The notes under the pieces are model-generated. The model did no database searches. It saw only the letters and a list, made by a program, of their open reading frames with translations, and had not been told where the DNA came from. The translations under genes and the position numbers were made by a program. From the NCBI GenBank assembly GCA_029202985.1, contig CP119316.1, positions 806,001 through 870,000 of the forward strand: a stretch of 64,000 bases of DNA. Reading direction: 5' to 3'. This stretch comes from Candidatus Andeanibacterium colombiense. Its GTDB lineage: Bacteria > Pseudomonadota > Alphaproteobacteria > Sphingomonadales > Sphingomonadaceae. Below are positions 16,122 through 25,683 of this stretch, piece after piece (the stretch's first letter is position 1; each line of letters begins with the position of its first letter).

Positions 16122-19100
16122 TTAGCGCACCGCAGCGGGAGAACCGGCCGGAAGCGGCTCGATCGCGGTCGCCAGCTGCTGGCCCTGGGGGATCACCGCG
16201 ATCCTGAGCCCCTGCCCAGCCGGAAGATATTGCTTTGCCAGTTCTTGCACCCTCTGCGGGGTTATCGCGGTGTAATCGTCCATCAGGCTCGGCAGTTGCT
16301 TCAGGCGGCCCGGTTCGATGGTCGAGCCGCCAACCAGGTCCATCCAGAACTGGTGACCGTTCACCACGCGGTTGAGCAATTGCTTGAACGGTTCGGTCAC
16401 CCGCTCCAGCTCGTCGGCGGTCGGACCGGTAGCCGCGAGATCGGCGGCGATCTTGTCCGCCACCGCGAAGAACCGCGGCACCATCTCGGGCTTGAGCTGG
16501 GCGACCGCGATCATCCGCCCGCCGCTGTCGACGTCCGCCGGCCAGGTCGAATTGACGAACGGGGTGTAGCTTGCCCCGGCCGCTTCGCGCATCGCATCGA
16601 GCAGGCGGTTGGAGAAGACTTCGGCCAGCACGTCGAGCTGGCGCGAGACCGCCAGCCCCTCGACCCCGCCGCCGAGCTTCCACGCAACCACCGCCGCGGC
16701 CTGATCCGCCTCGCCGTGGTGATAGAGCACGATCGGAGCAGCCGGGATTGGAGTGAACCCGACGCCGCGCGCCAGCGCATCGGCCGGGATCGGGTCGCGC
16801 GCGGGAAGCGCGCCGAAGGTCTTTGCGAGGGCTGTGTCGGTCGCGGCGGGGTCAATATCACCGAACACCATCACTTCCACCGGACCCTGGCGCAGCAGCG
16901 GCTCCCACACCTTGCGGAAGCCCGCCGGTGTGGTCTTGGCGATTTCGGCGGGGGTGGGGGTATGGAAGCGCTGGTCGCGGTCGCTGACGACATAGTCGAG
17001 ATCGCGCCCGATCACGCTGCTCGGGTCGGAACTGAGGCTGTCGTAGCCGATCTGGCTGAGCGCCTTGGCCCGTTCGACCGGGGCGGAGTCCCAGCGCGGC
17101 TGGGCAAGCTTGGCGGCGAAGAGATAGAGCTGGTCCGCCAAATCCTCCTTGCGGGTATCGGCGGACAGGGTGAACGCGCCGTCCTCGATGTCGAAATCGA
17201 AGCCGAGCTTGCGCCCGGTCGCGGCGACATCGAGATCGTTGGCGTCGAGCGAACCGAGGCCGGAGGCAATCAGCGCCGACTGGCCGAGCGAGATATAGGG
17301 CGCATCCTGCTGGCTGAAGCCGCGGAAACCGCTGCCGAAACGCACCCGCACCGTGACCCGCCCGGGCTCGTTCTCGGTCCGCCACACCAGCGCATGAACG
17401 CCATTGGCGTAATCCTGCTGCTGGATATCGAGCACCCCGATCTGATGCCGCGCGACCGCCGCCTGTTCCTTGCCGATCGGCGGAAGCGTGGCGAAGGAGA
17501 TCGTCTGCGCCGCGAGCCGCGAATTGCCGGCCGCCGCGGGCTTCGCCAGCAAAGCCTGGCGCAAGGCGCCCTCGTCCTTCGCATCGGCCGCGTCCGGCGT
17601 CAGCAGGAATCCGCGGGTGACGGTGCCGGTGAATAGTGTCTTGGTGTGATCGAACACCGCGGCCGGGGTGAACCGGTCGCGCATGCCGCGGAAGATGCCG
17701 AGGAAGGTTTCCGGCGAGGCGACCGATTCGCGGATATCGACCGCGCCGACCAGATCGTCGGCCAATTGACTGCCCGGCTGGTTGATCCGCTGCTGGTAGT
17801 AATTCTCGTAATTGACATCGATCTCCGCGACTTCGCGGTCGATCTCCGCTTGGGTCGGCGGGCTGCTCTGCGCATCGGCGATCACCGCCCGCACGTCCCT
17901 CACCGCCGTACGCCAGTCCTTGCCGAGCGGGGTGATGTTGATGAAGGTGCCTTCGGCCGAACGACTGATCTCCTGCTGCCCGACATTGGCCAGCACGTAG
18001 GATCCGCCGCTTCGGGCGCGCGCCTCCAGCCGGCGGTTGACGATCGCCAGCGCGACCTGGTCGATATAGCGCTGGCGGTTCATCTCGAGATTGTCGGCCG
18101 GCTTGCCCCACGGACGCAGGATGCCGATCATCACCTGGCGCGGCAGATCGGGCTCCACCAGCACCTTGGTGCCATCGACCGGATTGGCCGGATCGGCGCC
18201 TGCCGGAGCTTGCGGACGGCCGAAATCGGGCGCCGCAACGTGCGCGCCCTTGCCTTGCCAGTCACCGAACCAGCGTTCGATCAACGCGGCGAAATCCCGC
18301 GGATTGCCGTCACCGGCGATCACGATTACCGCGTTCTCGGGCCGGTACCACGCATCGTGGAAGGCCCTGACACCGTCGCTGGTGGCCGCGTTGAGCGTCG
18401 CATCGGTGCCGATCGGGGTGCGGTCCGCCAGCAACTGGTCCTTGTAGAACAGCGCGCCGGTGGCATCGCTCACGCGCCGGCCGGGGCCGCCGTTGTCGCG
18501 CTTCTCGGCCAGCACGATCGGCACTTCGGCCGCGATGTTGGCGGCGCTCAGCGCCGGCTCGCGAATCATGCCCGAAAGCAGCTTCATGCTTTCGTCGAGC
18601 TTGGCCGTGTCGGTATTGGGCAGGTCGAGCTTGTAGACCGTCTCGGTCGCCGAGGTGTTCGCATTGGTATCCGCGCCGAGCCGCGCGCCAAGCCGCTGCC
18701 ACGTCGGGATCGCCTGCGCATTGGCGAGATATTTGGATTCGCGGAAGGTCAGATGCTCGATCAGATGGGCAAAGCCGCGCTCCGAATCTTTCTCGTTGAG
18801 GGAGCCGGCGTCGATCCTCACCCGGATCGAGACCTGGCCCGGCGGCACCTGGTTGTTGCGCACCGCATAGCGCAGGCCGTTGGGCAATTCGCCGAACAGC
18901 CAGCCCTGATCGTGCGGAATGTCAGTTCCGCGGTAGATCCACGGATCGTCGGGCTTGAGCGTGGTGGGCGGCGGCAGGGTCGCGGCCGGGATCGGCAGCG
19001 CCAGCGGATCCGCAAGTTGCGGAAGCTGCTGCTCCGGCACCGGCTGGATCTGGGGATGGGGGAGCTGGGTCTCGGCCCGAACCGGCGCCTGCGCGACCAG

Positions 19101-19154
19101 CGCCAGAACGAGGAACGGCGAGAGGAACCGCGCGGCGCGGGAAGAAATCGTCAT
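16122..19154 (-). CDS. Secreted M16 (insulinase-type) zinc metalloprotease
   Basis: A 1010-residue protease with a signal peptide of about 28 residues (MTISSRAARFLSPFLVLALV, cleavage after RA), so it acts in the periplasm or outside. After a proline-rich stretch (to about 65), the catalytic M16 domain carries the inverted zinc motif HLIEH at 130-134, with the downstream Glu region TSATETVYKLDLPN. A second M16-like half follows from about 560 and lacks HxxEH, as usual for these two-chain-in-one clamshell enzymes. Substrates are unfolded peptides in general; the specific one is unknown. The ATG at 19154 gives the signal peptide. Confidence 0.9.
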   Translation of the reverse strand: MTISSRAARFLSPFLVLALVAQAPVRAETQLPHPQIQPVPEQQLPQLADPLALPIPAATLPPPTTLKPDDPWIYRGTDIPHDQGWLFGELPNGLRYAVRNNQVPPGQVSIRVRIDAGSLNEKDSERGFAHLIEHLTFRESKYLANAQAIPTWQRLGARLGADTNANTSATETVYKLDLPNTDTAKLDESMKLLSGMIREPALSAANIAAEVPIVLAEKRDNGGPGRRVSDATGALFYKDQLLADRTPIGTDATLNAATSDGVRAFHDAWYRPENAVIVIAGDGNPRDFAALIERWFGDWQGKGAHVAAPDFGRPQAPAGADPANPVDGTKVLVEPDLPRQVMIGILRPWGKPADNLEMNRQRYIDQVALAIVNRRLEARARSGGSYVLANVGQQEISRSAEGTFINITPLGKDWRTAVRDVRAVIADAQSSPPTQAEIDREVAEIDVNYENYYQQRINQPGSQLADDLVGAVDIRESVASPETFLGIFRGMRDRFTPAAVFDHTKTLFTGTVTRGFLLTPDAADAKDEGALRQALLAKPAAAGNSRLAAQTISFATLPPIGKEQAAVARHQIGVLDIQQQDYANGVHALVWRTENEPGRVTVRVRFGSGFRGFSQQDAPYISLGQSALIASGLGSLDANDLDVAATGRKLGFDFDIEDGAFTLSADTRKEDLADQLYLFAAKLAQPRWDSAPVERAKALSQIGYDSLSSDPSSVIGRDLDYVVSDRDQRFHTPTPAEIAKTTPAGFRKVWEPLLRQGPVEVMVFGDIDPAATDTALAKTFGALPARDPIPADALARGVGFTPIPAAPIVLYHHGEADQAAAVVAWKLGGGVEGLAVSRQLDVLAEVFSNRLLDAMREAAGASYTPFVNSTWPADVDSGGRMIAVAQLKPEMVPRFFAVADKIAADLAATGPTADELERVTEPFKQLLNRVVNGHQFWMDLVGGSTIEPGRLKQLPSLMDDYTAITPQRVQELAKQYLPAGQGLRIAVIPQGQQLATAIEPLPAGSPAAVR

Positions 19155-19251
19155 ATGGGTGGTAATAGGAGCCCGAGGGATGAAGGGATAGTGAATGGCA
19201 AACAACAACCGCTTGCTTGCCGGTAAACCCCCGGCGCCCTACATTCGTTCC

Positions 19252-19824
19252 ATGTTCATCGAAACCGAAACCACTCCGAACCCGCTGTCGCTGAAGTTCC
19301 TGCCCGGCCAGGTGGTGATGGACGCGGGCACCCGCGAATTCGCCTCGCCCGAAGCGGCCGAGGCCTCACCCCTTGCCGAAGCGATCTTCGACACAGGCGA
19401 CGTCACCAACGTGTTCTACGGGCGCGATTTCATCTCGGTCACCGCCGCACCCGGGGGCGACTGGTCCGCGCTCAAACCGCAGGTGGTGGCGATATTGCTC
19501 GACCATTTCGTCAGCCAGGCGCCGCTCTTCGCAGCCGGCACGGCAGCGGGCATCTCGGTTCCGGCCGAAGACGCAGTCGATGACGATCCGGCCGATGCCG
19601 ACATCGTCGCCCAGATCCGCGAATTGCTGGAAACCCGCATCCGCCCGGCGGTGGCCGGCGACGGCGGCGACATTCAGTACCGCGGCTTCCGTTCGGGCGT
19701 GGTTTACCTGACGATGCAGGGTGCCTGCTCGGGCTGCCCGTCCTCGACCGCGACGCTCAAGCACGGGATCGAGGGGCTGCTGAAGCATTACGTCCCCGAA
19801 GTTACCGAAGTGCGTGCCGCCTGA
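19252..19824 (+). CDS. nfuA: Nfu-type iron-sulfur cluster carrier
   Basis: A 190-residue protein that carries Fe-S clusters to target apoproteins. Residues 1-87 are the Nfu N-terminal domain ([19 protein letters not shown]), and about 115-180 are the NifU-like domain with the cluster-binding CxxC in GACSGCPSS (Cys159, Cys162). The ATG at 19252 matches the conserved family start; an upstream in-frame ATG at 19195 adds residues with no family match. The gene is divergent from the M16 protease and is followed two bases later by the nitroreductase gene, starting a run of co-directional genes. Confidence 0.93.
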   Translation: MFIETETTPNPLSLKFLPGQVVMDAGTREFASPEAAEASPLAEAIFDTGDVTNVFYGRDFISVTAAPGGDWSALKPQVVAILLDHFVSQAPLFAAGTAAGISVPAEDAVDDDPADADIVAQIRELLETRIRPAVAGDGGDIQYRGFRSGVVYLTMQGACSGCPSSTATLKHGIEGLLKHYVPEVTEVRAA

Positions 19825-19825
19825 A

Positions 19826-20422
19826 ATGGGGCAACCGCTCGACGACGCCGCGCTCGATCAGCTTTTTCGCACCGCCCGCACCTACAATGGCTATCTCGAC
19901 CGACCGGTAAGCACCGATCAACTTCACGCAATCTGGGACCTGATGAAGTTCGGCCCGACCTCGGCCAACCAGATGCCGGCCCGGGTTCTGTGGCTGACCA
20001 CGAGTGAGGCCAAGGAGCGGCTGGCCCGCCATGCGGCCGCCAATGGCGACAAGATCCGCAAGGCCCCGGTCAGCGTGGTGATCGCGATGGACGAGCATTT
20101 CCATGAGCACCTGCCGTGGCTGTTCCCCCATACCGACGCGCGCAGTTGGTTCCTCGGCGACGAGAAGGAAGCGCTGCGCAAGGCGTCCGCGTTCCGCAAC
20201 TCGACCCTTCAGGGCGCCTATTTCATCCTTGCGGCGCGTGCACTCGGGCTCGACACCGGGCCGATGTCGGGCTTCGACAACGCGGCGGTGGACGCCGAGT
20301 TCTTCGCCGAAGAGCCGAAGTGGAAGAGCAATTTCATCTCGACCCTCGGCTACGGCGATCCCGCGACGATCTTCGGCCGCAGCCCGCGCCCCGATTTCGA
20401 GGTCTTCAACCGCGTCCTCTAA
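19826..20422 (+). CDS. RutE/HadB-type nitroreductase (malonic semialdehyde reductase-like)
   Basis: A 198-residue FMN enzyme of the nitroreductase fold. The pattern [20 protein letters not shown] at the N-terminus, [17 protein letters not shown] near 45, [26 protein letters not shown] near 130 and [10 protein letters not shown] near 170 is that of the RutE/YdfG-partner group, which reduces malonic semialdehyde with NADH in pyrimidine breakdown. No other rut genes are present, so the substrate here may differ. The ATG lies two bases after the nfu stop; a GTG at 19814 would overlap nfu. Confidence 0.85.
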   Translation: MGQPLDDAALDQLFRTARTYNGYLDRPVSTDQLHAIWDLMKFGPTSANQMPARVLWLTTSEAKERLARHAAANGDKIRKAPVSVVIAMDEHFHEHLPWLFPHTDARSWFLGDEKEALRKASAFRNSTLQGAYFILAARALGLDTGPMSGFDNAAVDAEFFAEEPKWKSNFISTLGYGDPATIFGRSPRPDFEVFNRVL

Positions 20423-20440
20423 CGCGCTAGCCCCATTCCG

Positions 20441-21043
20441 ATGAAAACGCTGGTTATCGATAGCGCCACCGAGGCCTGCTCGGTCGCCCTGCTTGACGGG
20501 GACCATCCCGTCTTGGGCGAATTGCGTATGCTCGGGCGGGGCCATGCCGAACATCTGGTGCCGATGATCGCGGCCCTGCCCGGCAAAGGCCGCGCGGACA
20601 GGATCTGCGTATCGCTCGGACCCGGCAGCTTCACCGGCGTCCGCATCGGCCTTGCTGCCGCCCGCGCGCTGGGGCTGGCGTGGAAGGTCCCGGTACTCGG
20701 GTATCCGACGCTCGCGCTGGTCGCATCGATCGCGCGCACCGAGCGGCCCGGCCCGGTAACGGTGTGTATGACCGGCGGCCATGGTGAATGGTTCGTGCAG
20801 GATTTCGATGGCGATGGCATGCCGGAAAGCGCGCTCCGCTCGCTCGCACCCGATCGGGCGAATGCCGCGCATGACATCGTCGCCGGCACCCAGGCCGAGG
20901 CGCTGGTTGCCGGGAGCGGCCACGGCATCGCCCTGCCCCTATGGCCCGACGCGCGGCGGATGGATTTGCTTCCGCCGGCCCTGCTGCGAGCCGACCTCGC
21001 CCCGATCTATGGCCGCGCGCCCGACGCGAGACTGCCCGCATGA
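20441..21043 (+). CDS. tsaB: tRNA threonylcarbamoyladenosine biosynthesis protein TsaB
   Basis: TsaB is the scaffolding partner of TsaD and TsaE in making t6A at tRNA position 37. The 200-residue protein has the ASKHA fold start MKTLVIDSATEACSVALLDG, the central GPGSFTGVRIGLAAARALG near 65-82 and the shortened C-terminal half expected of TsaB relative to TsaD. It starts 18 bases after the nitroreductase gene and overlaps rimI by four bases (ATGA), the usual tsaB-rimI coupling. Confidence 0.92.
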   Translation: MKTLVIDSATEACSVALLDGDHPVLGELRMLGRGHAEHLVPMIAALPGKGRADRICVSLGPGSFTGVRIGLAAARALGLAWKVPVLGYPTLALVASIARTERPGPVTVCMTGGHGEWFVQDFDGDGMPESALRSLAPDRANAAHDIVAGTQAEALVAGSGHGIALPLWPDARRMDLLPPALLRADLAPIYGRAPDARLPA

Positions 21044-21501
21044 CGGCCCGCGACGAGGTCGATCACATCATGGAGGTGATGGAGACGGCCTTCGACCCCG
21101 CCTATGGCGAGGCGTGGAGCCGCCGCCAGGTCTCGGACGCGGTGATTCTCGGCAACTGCCGCGCGCTGCTGCTGGACGCGGATGGGCGCCCGCGCGAGCG
21201 CGAAAGCGACGCCGCGGGGTTCCTGCTCTCGCGCGCGACGCTGGACGAGGAAGAACTGCTGCTGATTGCGGTACGCCCGGACTTTCGCGGCCAAGGTATT
21301 GGCGGTGCCCTGATCGAGCGCTTGATTGCCGAGGCGAAAATGCGCGGGATCGTTCGACTTTTTCTTGAGATGCGTGAAGGAAATCCTGCGGAATTCCTCT
21401 ACCGTAAATATGGTTTTAAACCTATCGGGCGGCGGAAGAATTACTATAATCGCGGTTCTATTCCCGGAATCGACGCGATCAGCTTCGCTCTTTCTTTCTA
21501 A
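21040..21501 (+). CDS. rimI: RimI-type ribosomal-protein/GNAT N-acetyltransferase
   Basis: A 153-residue GNAT enzyme with the acetyl-CoA loop VRPDFRGQGIGGALIERL near 87-104 and the C-terminal ARXXYXXXGF-like pattern AEFLYRKYGFKPIGRRKNYY. RimI acetylates the N-terminus of ribosomal protein S18. Its coupling to tsaB supports the name, though GNAT specificity is not fixed by sequence. The ATG overlaps the tsaB stop. Base composition falls sharply in AT-rich codons near its 3' end and in the following spacer. Confidence 0.85.
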   Translation: MTARDEVDHIMEVMETAFDPAYGEAWSRRQVSDAVILGNCRALLLDADGRPRERESDAAGFLLSRATLDEEELLLIAVRPDFRGQGIGGALIERLIAEAKMRGIVRLFLEMREGNPAEFLYRKYGFKPIGRRKNYYNRGSIPGIDAISFALSF

Positions 21502-21657
21502 AGATTTACGTTTGCATTAAATTTCGCGCATATTGTTAACTTTTCTCATTGTTGCACTTGAAACGTATAACAATTGATGCAATGGCGGTAACCTCGCCAC
21601 GTGCGAGTAGAAACACGTATTTGCGACATCCCCCCTTCGCAAGAAATTGAGGACATT

Positions 21658-22101
21658 ATGGACACTACCGAAGCCGACATGGCCGAGACGCTGATCACGC
21701 TAACCTCGGACATCGTTGCCGCGCATGTGAGCAACAACAATGTCGCGGTCGAAGAAGTACCCGCCCTGATCCAGAATATTTACGGTGCGCTCGCAAGCCT
21801 CGGCCAGAAGATCGAGCCGGTTGCCGCGCCGCTGGAACCCGCCGTGTCGATCCGCTCCTCGGTCAAGCCTGACAGCGTCACCTGCCTCGAATGCGGCAAG
21901 AAGATGAAGATGCTCAAACGTCACCTCTCCACCGATCACGGCATGTCCACCGATGATTATCGCACCCGCTGGAGCCTCCCCACGGACTATCCGCTGGTTG
22001 CCCCCAACTATGCGGAAAAGCGCCGCGAGTTGGCAAAGAAGATCGGCCTCGGCCGCAAGCCCGGCCAGAAGCGCGGTCGCCGGAAAAAGACCGCCGAGTG
22101 A
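21658..22101 (+). CDS. mucR: Ros/MucR family zinc-finger transcriptional regulator
   Basis: A 147-residue DNA-binding protein. The N-terminal half (TLITLTSDIVAAHVSNNNVA ... LIQNIYGAL) is the MucR oligomerisation region. The prokaryotic zinc finger is CLECGKKMKMLKRHLSTDHG, with Cys76, Cys79, His89 and His94, followed by a basic tail (KPGQKRGRRKKTAE). Relatives act as global, H-NS-like silencers at AT-rich promoters controlling surface polysaccharides and the cell cycle. GAGGA before the ATG at 21658 sets the start. The 156-bp AT-rich spacer upstream gives it its own promoter, probably autoregulated, and a strong terminator follows. Confidence 0.93.
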   Translation: MDTTEADMAETLITLTSDIVAAHVSNNNVAVEEVPALIQNIYGALASLGQKIEPVAAPLEPAVSIRSSVKPDSVTCLECGKKMKMLKRHLSTDHGMSTDDYRTRWSLPTDYPLVAPNYAEKRRELAKKIGLGRKPGQKRGRRKKTAE

Positions 22102-22139
22102 ACTGACGTCAAGCCGCCCGGCTGCGGGCTGTTGTAAAA

Positions 22140-22175
22140 GCGCCCCACAGGTCTAATAGCCGTGGGGCGTTTTTA
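22140..22175 (+). terminator. Strong intrinsic terminator after mucR
   Basis: CGCCCCAC (22141-22148) pairs perfectly with GTGGGGCG (22162-22169) around a 13-base loop and is followed by TTTTTATTT. This is the clearest intrinsic terminator in the window and separates mucR from fur. Confidence 0.9.
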
Positions 22176-22199
22176 TTTCGTGCCAGTGGGACTTGCGAC

Positions 22200-22631
22200 G
22201 TGCACCAACCGATCGACATCGAACAGCTCTGCGCGGAGCGCGGCCTGCGCATCACCGAACAGCGGCGGATCATCGCCCGCGTGCTGTCGGAAAGCGAAGA
22301 CCATCCCGACGTGGAGCTGCTTCACGAACGCGCCAGCGCGATCGATCCGAAGATTTCGATCGCCACGGTCTATCGCACGGTGCGCCTGTTCGAAGAGGCC
22401 GGCATCCTCGACCGCCACGATTTCGGCGACGGCCGCGCGCGCTATGAAGCCGCGCCCGAAGCCCATCACGATCACCTGATCGACGTCGAGAGCGGCAAGG
22501 TCGTGGAATTCGTCGATCCCGAGCTCGAGGCGCTGCAGAAAGTCATCGCTGAGCGGCTCGGCTATCGCCTGGTCGATCACCGCATGGAACTCTACGGCGT
22601 CCGGCTCGACCGGGAACCGCGGGACGGCTGA
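22200..22631 (+). CDS. fur: Ferric uptake regulator family protein Fur
   Basis: A 143-residue iron-responsive regulator. It has the winged helix with recognition helix PKISIATVYRTVRLFEEAGI near 60-80, the hinge metal site EAHHDHLID near 95-103 and the C-terminal dimer domain. The usual CxxC structural zinc pair after HHDHLI is replaced (DVESGK), as is common in alphaproteobacterial Fur/Mur proteins, which may sense Mn as well as Fe. The start is GTG at 22200, just downstream of the mucR terminator. plsC follows after five bases. Confidence 0.92.
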   Translation: MHQPIDIEQLCAERGLRITEQRRIIARVLSESEDHPDVELLHERASAIDPKISIATVYRTVRLFEEAGILDRHDFGDGRARYEAAPEAHHDHLIDVESGKVVEFVDPELEALQKVIAERLGYRLVDHRMELYGVRLDREPRDG

Positions 22632-22636
22632 CCCCG

Positions 22637-23395
22637 ATGGGTGACGCGCTCGCCCTCGAACAGACCCGTATCGCCCCGCTCGGCTGGGCGCTGATCGGGT
22701 TGCGGCTGCTGCTGATGCTCGCGCTGCTGCTGGTCTGCGCACCGCTCTATTATGTGTGGAAGCTGCTCGGCCTCGGGCGGTTCTGGCCGCGCGTGTTCCT
22801 CGGCGGGGTCGGGCTGATCGCCGGGCTCGACATCCGGATCGAAGGCCGCCCCGCGCGCCAGGCACTGCTGCTGTCGAACCACGTCAGTTGGCTCGATATC
22901 CCGGCGATTGCCTGGGCCAGCGGCAGCGCCTTCGTCGGCCACTCGGGCCTGGCCTCGATCGGCCTGCTCAAGACGCTGTGCGCGATGAACGACACGGTCT
23001 TCATCGCCCGGCACGACCGCGGCAGCGTCGCCGATCAGGTCGAACAGGTGCGCCAGGCGATCGCCGGCACCGGCGCGCTGACCTTCTTCCCCGAAGGCAC
23101 CACCAGCGATGGGACCGGGTTGCTGCCGTTCAAGAGCTCGCTGCTCTCGGCGGTCGAGAATTTGCCGGAGGGCGTGCCGATCCAGCCGGTGCTGCTCGAT
23201 TATGCGGAAGCGCCGGGAATCTCGTGGGTCGGCGACGAACACGGGCTCGACAATTTCAAGCGCATCCTCGCGCGCGGACGCTCGGTCCATTTGACGATCC
23301 ACTTCCTCCCCCCGCTTTCGGGCCCCGAGCTGACCAACCGCAAGACGATGGCGGCGGCGGCGCGCGAGGCGATCCTGCGGGCGATGGCGCGCTAG
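22637..23395 (+). CDS. plsC: 1-acyl-sn-glycerol-3-phosphate acyltransferase (PlsC family)
   Basis: A 252-residue membrane-bound acyltransferase making phosphatidic acid (or a related lysophospholipid acyltransferase). It has an N-terminal hydrophobic helix (about 20-40), the catalytic NHVSWLD (HX4D, His82 and Asp87), the glycerophosphate-binding block FFPEGTTSDGTGLLPFK near 150-167 and a late VPIQPVLLDY. It sits between fur and miaB in the same direction and is probably co-transcribed with fur. Confidence 0.9.
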   Translation: MGDALALEQTRIAPLGWALIGLRLLLMLALLLVCAPLYYVWKLLGLGRFWPRVFLGGVGLIAGLDIRIEGRPARQALLLSNHVSWLDIPAIAWASGSAFVGHSGLASIGLLKTLCAMNDTVFIARHDRGSVADQVEQVRQAIAGTGALTFFPEGTTSDGTGLLPFKSSLLSAVENLPEGVPIQPVLLDYAEAPGISWVGDEHGLDNFKRILARGRSVHLTIHFLPPLSGPELTNRKTMAAAAREAILRAMAR

Positions 23396-23434
23396 ACTTC
23401 AATTCCGCCGCCAATCCGGCTATCGGCTGCCGCG

Positions 23435-24772
23435 ATGCCCATCACCACTCCCCCCAAGACCTACCGCGTCAAAAGCTTCGGCTGCCAGATGAACGTCTAT
23501 GACGGCGAACGCATGGGCGAGCTGCTGGCCGAACAGGGCCTCAGCGCCGCGCCGGAGGGGCAGGAGGCCGACCTGGTCGTACTCAACACCTGCCACATCC
23601 GCGAGAAGGCGGCCGAAAAGGTCTATTCGGACATCGGCCGACTGATGAAGGCGGGCGGCGAAAAGCCGCCGATGATCGCGGTTGCCGGCTGCGTCGCGCA
23701 GGCCGAGGGCGAGGAGATCATGGCGCGTGCGCCGGCGGTGTCGATGGTGGTCGGGCCGCAGGCCTATCACCGCCTGCCGGAAATGCTCGGCCGCGCGGTC
23801 GAGGGCAAACGCGCGACCGATACCGACATGCCGGCCGACGCCAAGTTCGCCGCGCTGCCTAAACGCCGCCGTTCGGGCGCGAGCGCATTCCTCACCGTGC
23901 AGGAAGGCTGCGACAAGTTCTGCACCTATTGCGTGGTGCCCTATACACGCGGCGCCGAAATCTCGCGCCCCTTCGCCGATCTGGTCGACGAGGCCGCCAG
24001 GCTGGTCGATGCCGGGGCGCGCGAGATCACCCTGCTCGGCCAGAACGTCAATGCGTGGAGCGGCGAAGATGCCAAGGGGCGCGCGGCCGGCCTCGACGGA
24101 CTGATCAGGGAACTCGCCAGGCTGCCGGATTTGCGGCGCATTCGCTATACCACCAGCCACCCCAACGACATGACCGACGGTCTGATCGCCGCGCATGGCG
24201 AGATCGGCAAGCTGATGCCTTATCTCCATCTGCCGGTCCAGAGCGGCTCCGACCGGGTGCTCAAGGCGATGAACCGCAGCCACACCGCGGAAAGCTATCT
24301 CAGGGTGCTCGAACGCGTCCGCGCGGCGCGGCCGGACATCGCGCTTTCGGGCGATTTCATCGTCGGCTTTCCGGGTGAAACCGAGGCCGAGTTCGGCGAG
24401 ACCCTCGCCCTGGTCGAAGCGGTCGGCTACGTGGCCGCCTTCAGCTTCAAATATTCGCCGCGCCCGGGGACACCCGCCGCCGCGATGGACGGGCAAGTGC
24501 CCCCGGAAGTGATGAATGAGCGTCTGCAGCGTCTGCAGGCCGCGCTTGGCCGCGGGAGCCTGGCCTTCAACCGCAACAGCGTCGGCCGCACCTGCGAGGT
24601 GCTGGTCGAACGCCTCGGTCGTCAGGAGGGGCAGTGGCTCGGCAAGTCGCCGTGGCTTCAGTCGGTCCATTTCCAGGGCGATGCCGCGATCGGCGACATC
24701 GTCTCGGTCGAACTGACCGAAGCCTTGCCGAACTCTTTGGGCGGGCGGCTGCTGGAGCGCGTCCCGGCCTGA
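23435..24772 (+). CDS. miaB: tRNA-2-methylthio-N6-dimethylallyladenosine synthase
   Basis: MiaB is a radical-SAM methylthiotransferase that converts i6A37 to ms2i6A37 in tRNAs reading U-starting codons. The 445-residue protein has the UPF0004 domain with Cys in [10 protein letters not shown] and [10 protein letters not shown] for the auxiliary cluster, the radical-SAM motif [17 protein letters not shown] near 153-168, the radical-SAM barrel ([30 protein letters not shown]) and a C-terminal TRAM domain. All motifs are intact. It ends eight bases before the convergent rcnB-like stop. Confidence 0.96.
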   Translation: MPITTPPKTYRVKSFGCQMNVYDGERMGELLAEQGLSAAPEGQEADLVVLNTCHIREKAAEKVYSDIGRLMKAGGEKPPMIAVAGCVAQAEGEEIMARAPAVSMVVGPQAYHRLPEMLGRAVEGKRATDTDMPADAKFAALPKRRRSGASAFLTVQEGCDKFCTYCVVPYTRGAEISRPFADLVDEAARLVDAGAREITLLGQNVNAWSGEDAKGRAAGLDGLIRELARLPDLRRIRYTTSHPNDMTDGLIAAHGEIGKLMPYLHLPVQSGSDRVLKAMNRSHTAESYLRVLERVRAARPDIALSGDFIVGFPGETEAEFGETLALVEAVGYVAAFSFKYSPRPGTPAAAMDGQVPPEVMNERLQRLQAALGRGSLAFNRNSVGRTCEVLVERLGRQEGQWLGKSPWLQSVHFQGDAAIGDIVSVELTEALPNSLGGRLLERVPA

Positions 24773-24779
24773 GCTTCCG

Positions 24780-25256
24780 TTACCAGAAGAACTTGTCGTA
24801 AACCCGGATCACCCGGCCGGTCCGGGAATTGATCAACAACACATCGTTCCCGTAGCGGACGTAGGTCAGACCGGCGCCGGGGCGTGGGAGGCGATAGGCC
24901 GAATAGTTCGAAACCCAATAGGGCTTGCCATAGAACGCGCGGTGCAGCCGTGCTCCCACCGCGACCGGGCGGTACATCATGCCGCGCGGGGCGGAATAGG
25001 CCGAACGGTGAAACGCGTTGCGGTTCTTGTTCCGGTAATCGCGCCAATCCTCGCGCAGTTCCTTGCGGTCTTCGCGGGTCTCGCGCGCGTCTTCACGCGC
25101 TTCCCTGAACTTGCCCCGCGCCAGATCGCGCTTGACCTCGCGCTGATCCTTGGCGACCTCGCGCTTGTCGTGGCGCACTTCGCCGGCGCTCTGGGCATAG
25201 CCGACGGCGGGGACGAGCAGCGTGGCCGCAATGGCCGCTGTCAGAATTTTTCGCAT
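24780..25256 (-). CDS. RcnB family periplasmic protein
   Basis: A 158-residue exported protein: signal peptide MRKILTAAIAATLLVPAVGYA, then a long highly charged, mostly helical Arg/Glu/Lys/Asp stretch (about 25-75, repeated R-E-D patterns), then the RcnB domain near the C-terminus (YRLPRPGAGLTYVRYGNDVLLINSRTG ... RVYDKFFW). RcnB in E. coli modulates Ni/Co efflux, but most homologues have no known partner, and no RcnA is present here. AAGGAG seven bases before the ATG at 25256 fixes the start; longer in-frame starts upstream have no ribosome site. Confidence 0.82.
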   Translation of the reverse strand: MRKILTAAIAATLLVPAVGYAQSAGEVRHDKREVAKDQREVKRDLARGKFREAREDARETREDRKELREDWRDYRNKNRNAFHRSAYSAPRGMMYRPVAVGARLHRAFYGKPYWVSNYSAYRLPRPGAGLTYVRYGNDVLLINSRTGRVIRVYDKFFW

Positions 25257-25683
25257 TTCCAATCTCCTTGCGGGACGCCTGACCGGCATCTCGGGAGTGA
25301 AAACGGAGCCGTGATGCCGCGTTTCCCGTAGAGCGACGAACTGTGCGCCGCCGCCCGACGAGCCGAGCCCATTCATCGGGGTGAAATGCGGCGTTCATCT
25401 GGGCGAAAGCGGGAGATCAGGTCAGCACGTCAGCAGCGGCCTTGCGGGAGCATCACCCTCTCGATCCGGCGGATCGAAATGCAGGTCCGGGCCTCCAATA
25501 TGCCGTTGTCCTCGAGCATTGACCCGACGAACCGGACTGCTCCGCCAGTTCTGGCAGATCATTCTCTCTCGACCCCGTCTCCCGCCTCGCGCGGTCCACG
25601 GCTTTTCCACCGCAGCTTTTCGCGCCCCCGCTTGCTCTCCTTGGCTGTCGCATTATCTTCGTAATTCTCAGCGAAAGGAGCGC
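25257..25683. other. 427-bp divergent intergenic region, rcnB-like/phoH
   Basis: This holds the upstream regions of the rcnB-like gene (minus) and phoH (plus). I see the two Shine-Dalgarno sites at its ends and no convincing gene, hairpin or repeat. The frame that reads into phoH from 25381 has no start signal or family match. Confidence 0.6.

Noticed and set aside
25381..25683. Extension of phoH by about 100 residues
   Set aside because: No start signal or family match; AAAGGAG before the ATG at 25684 fits the usual PhoH N-terminus.
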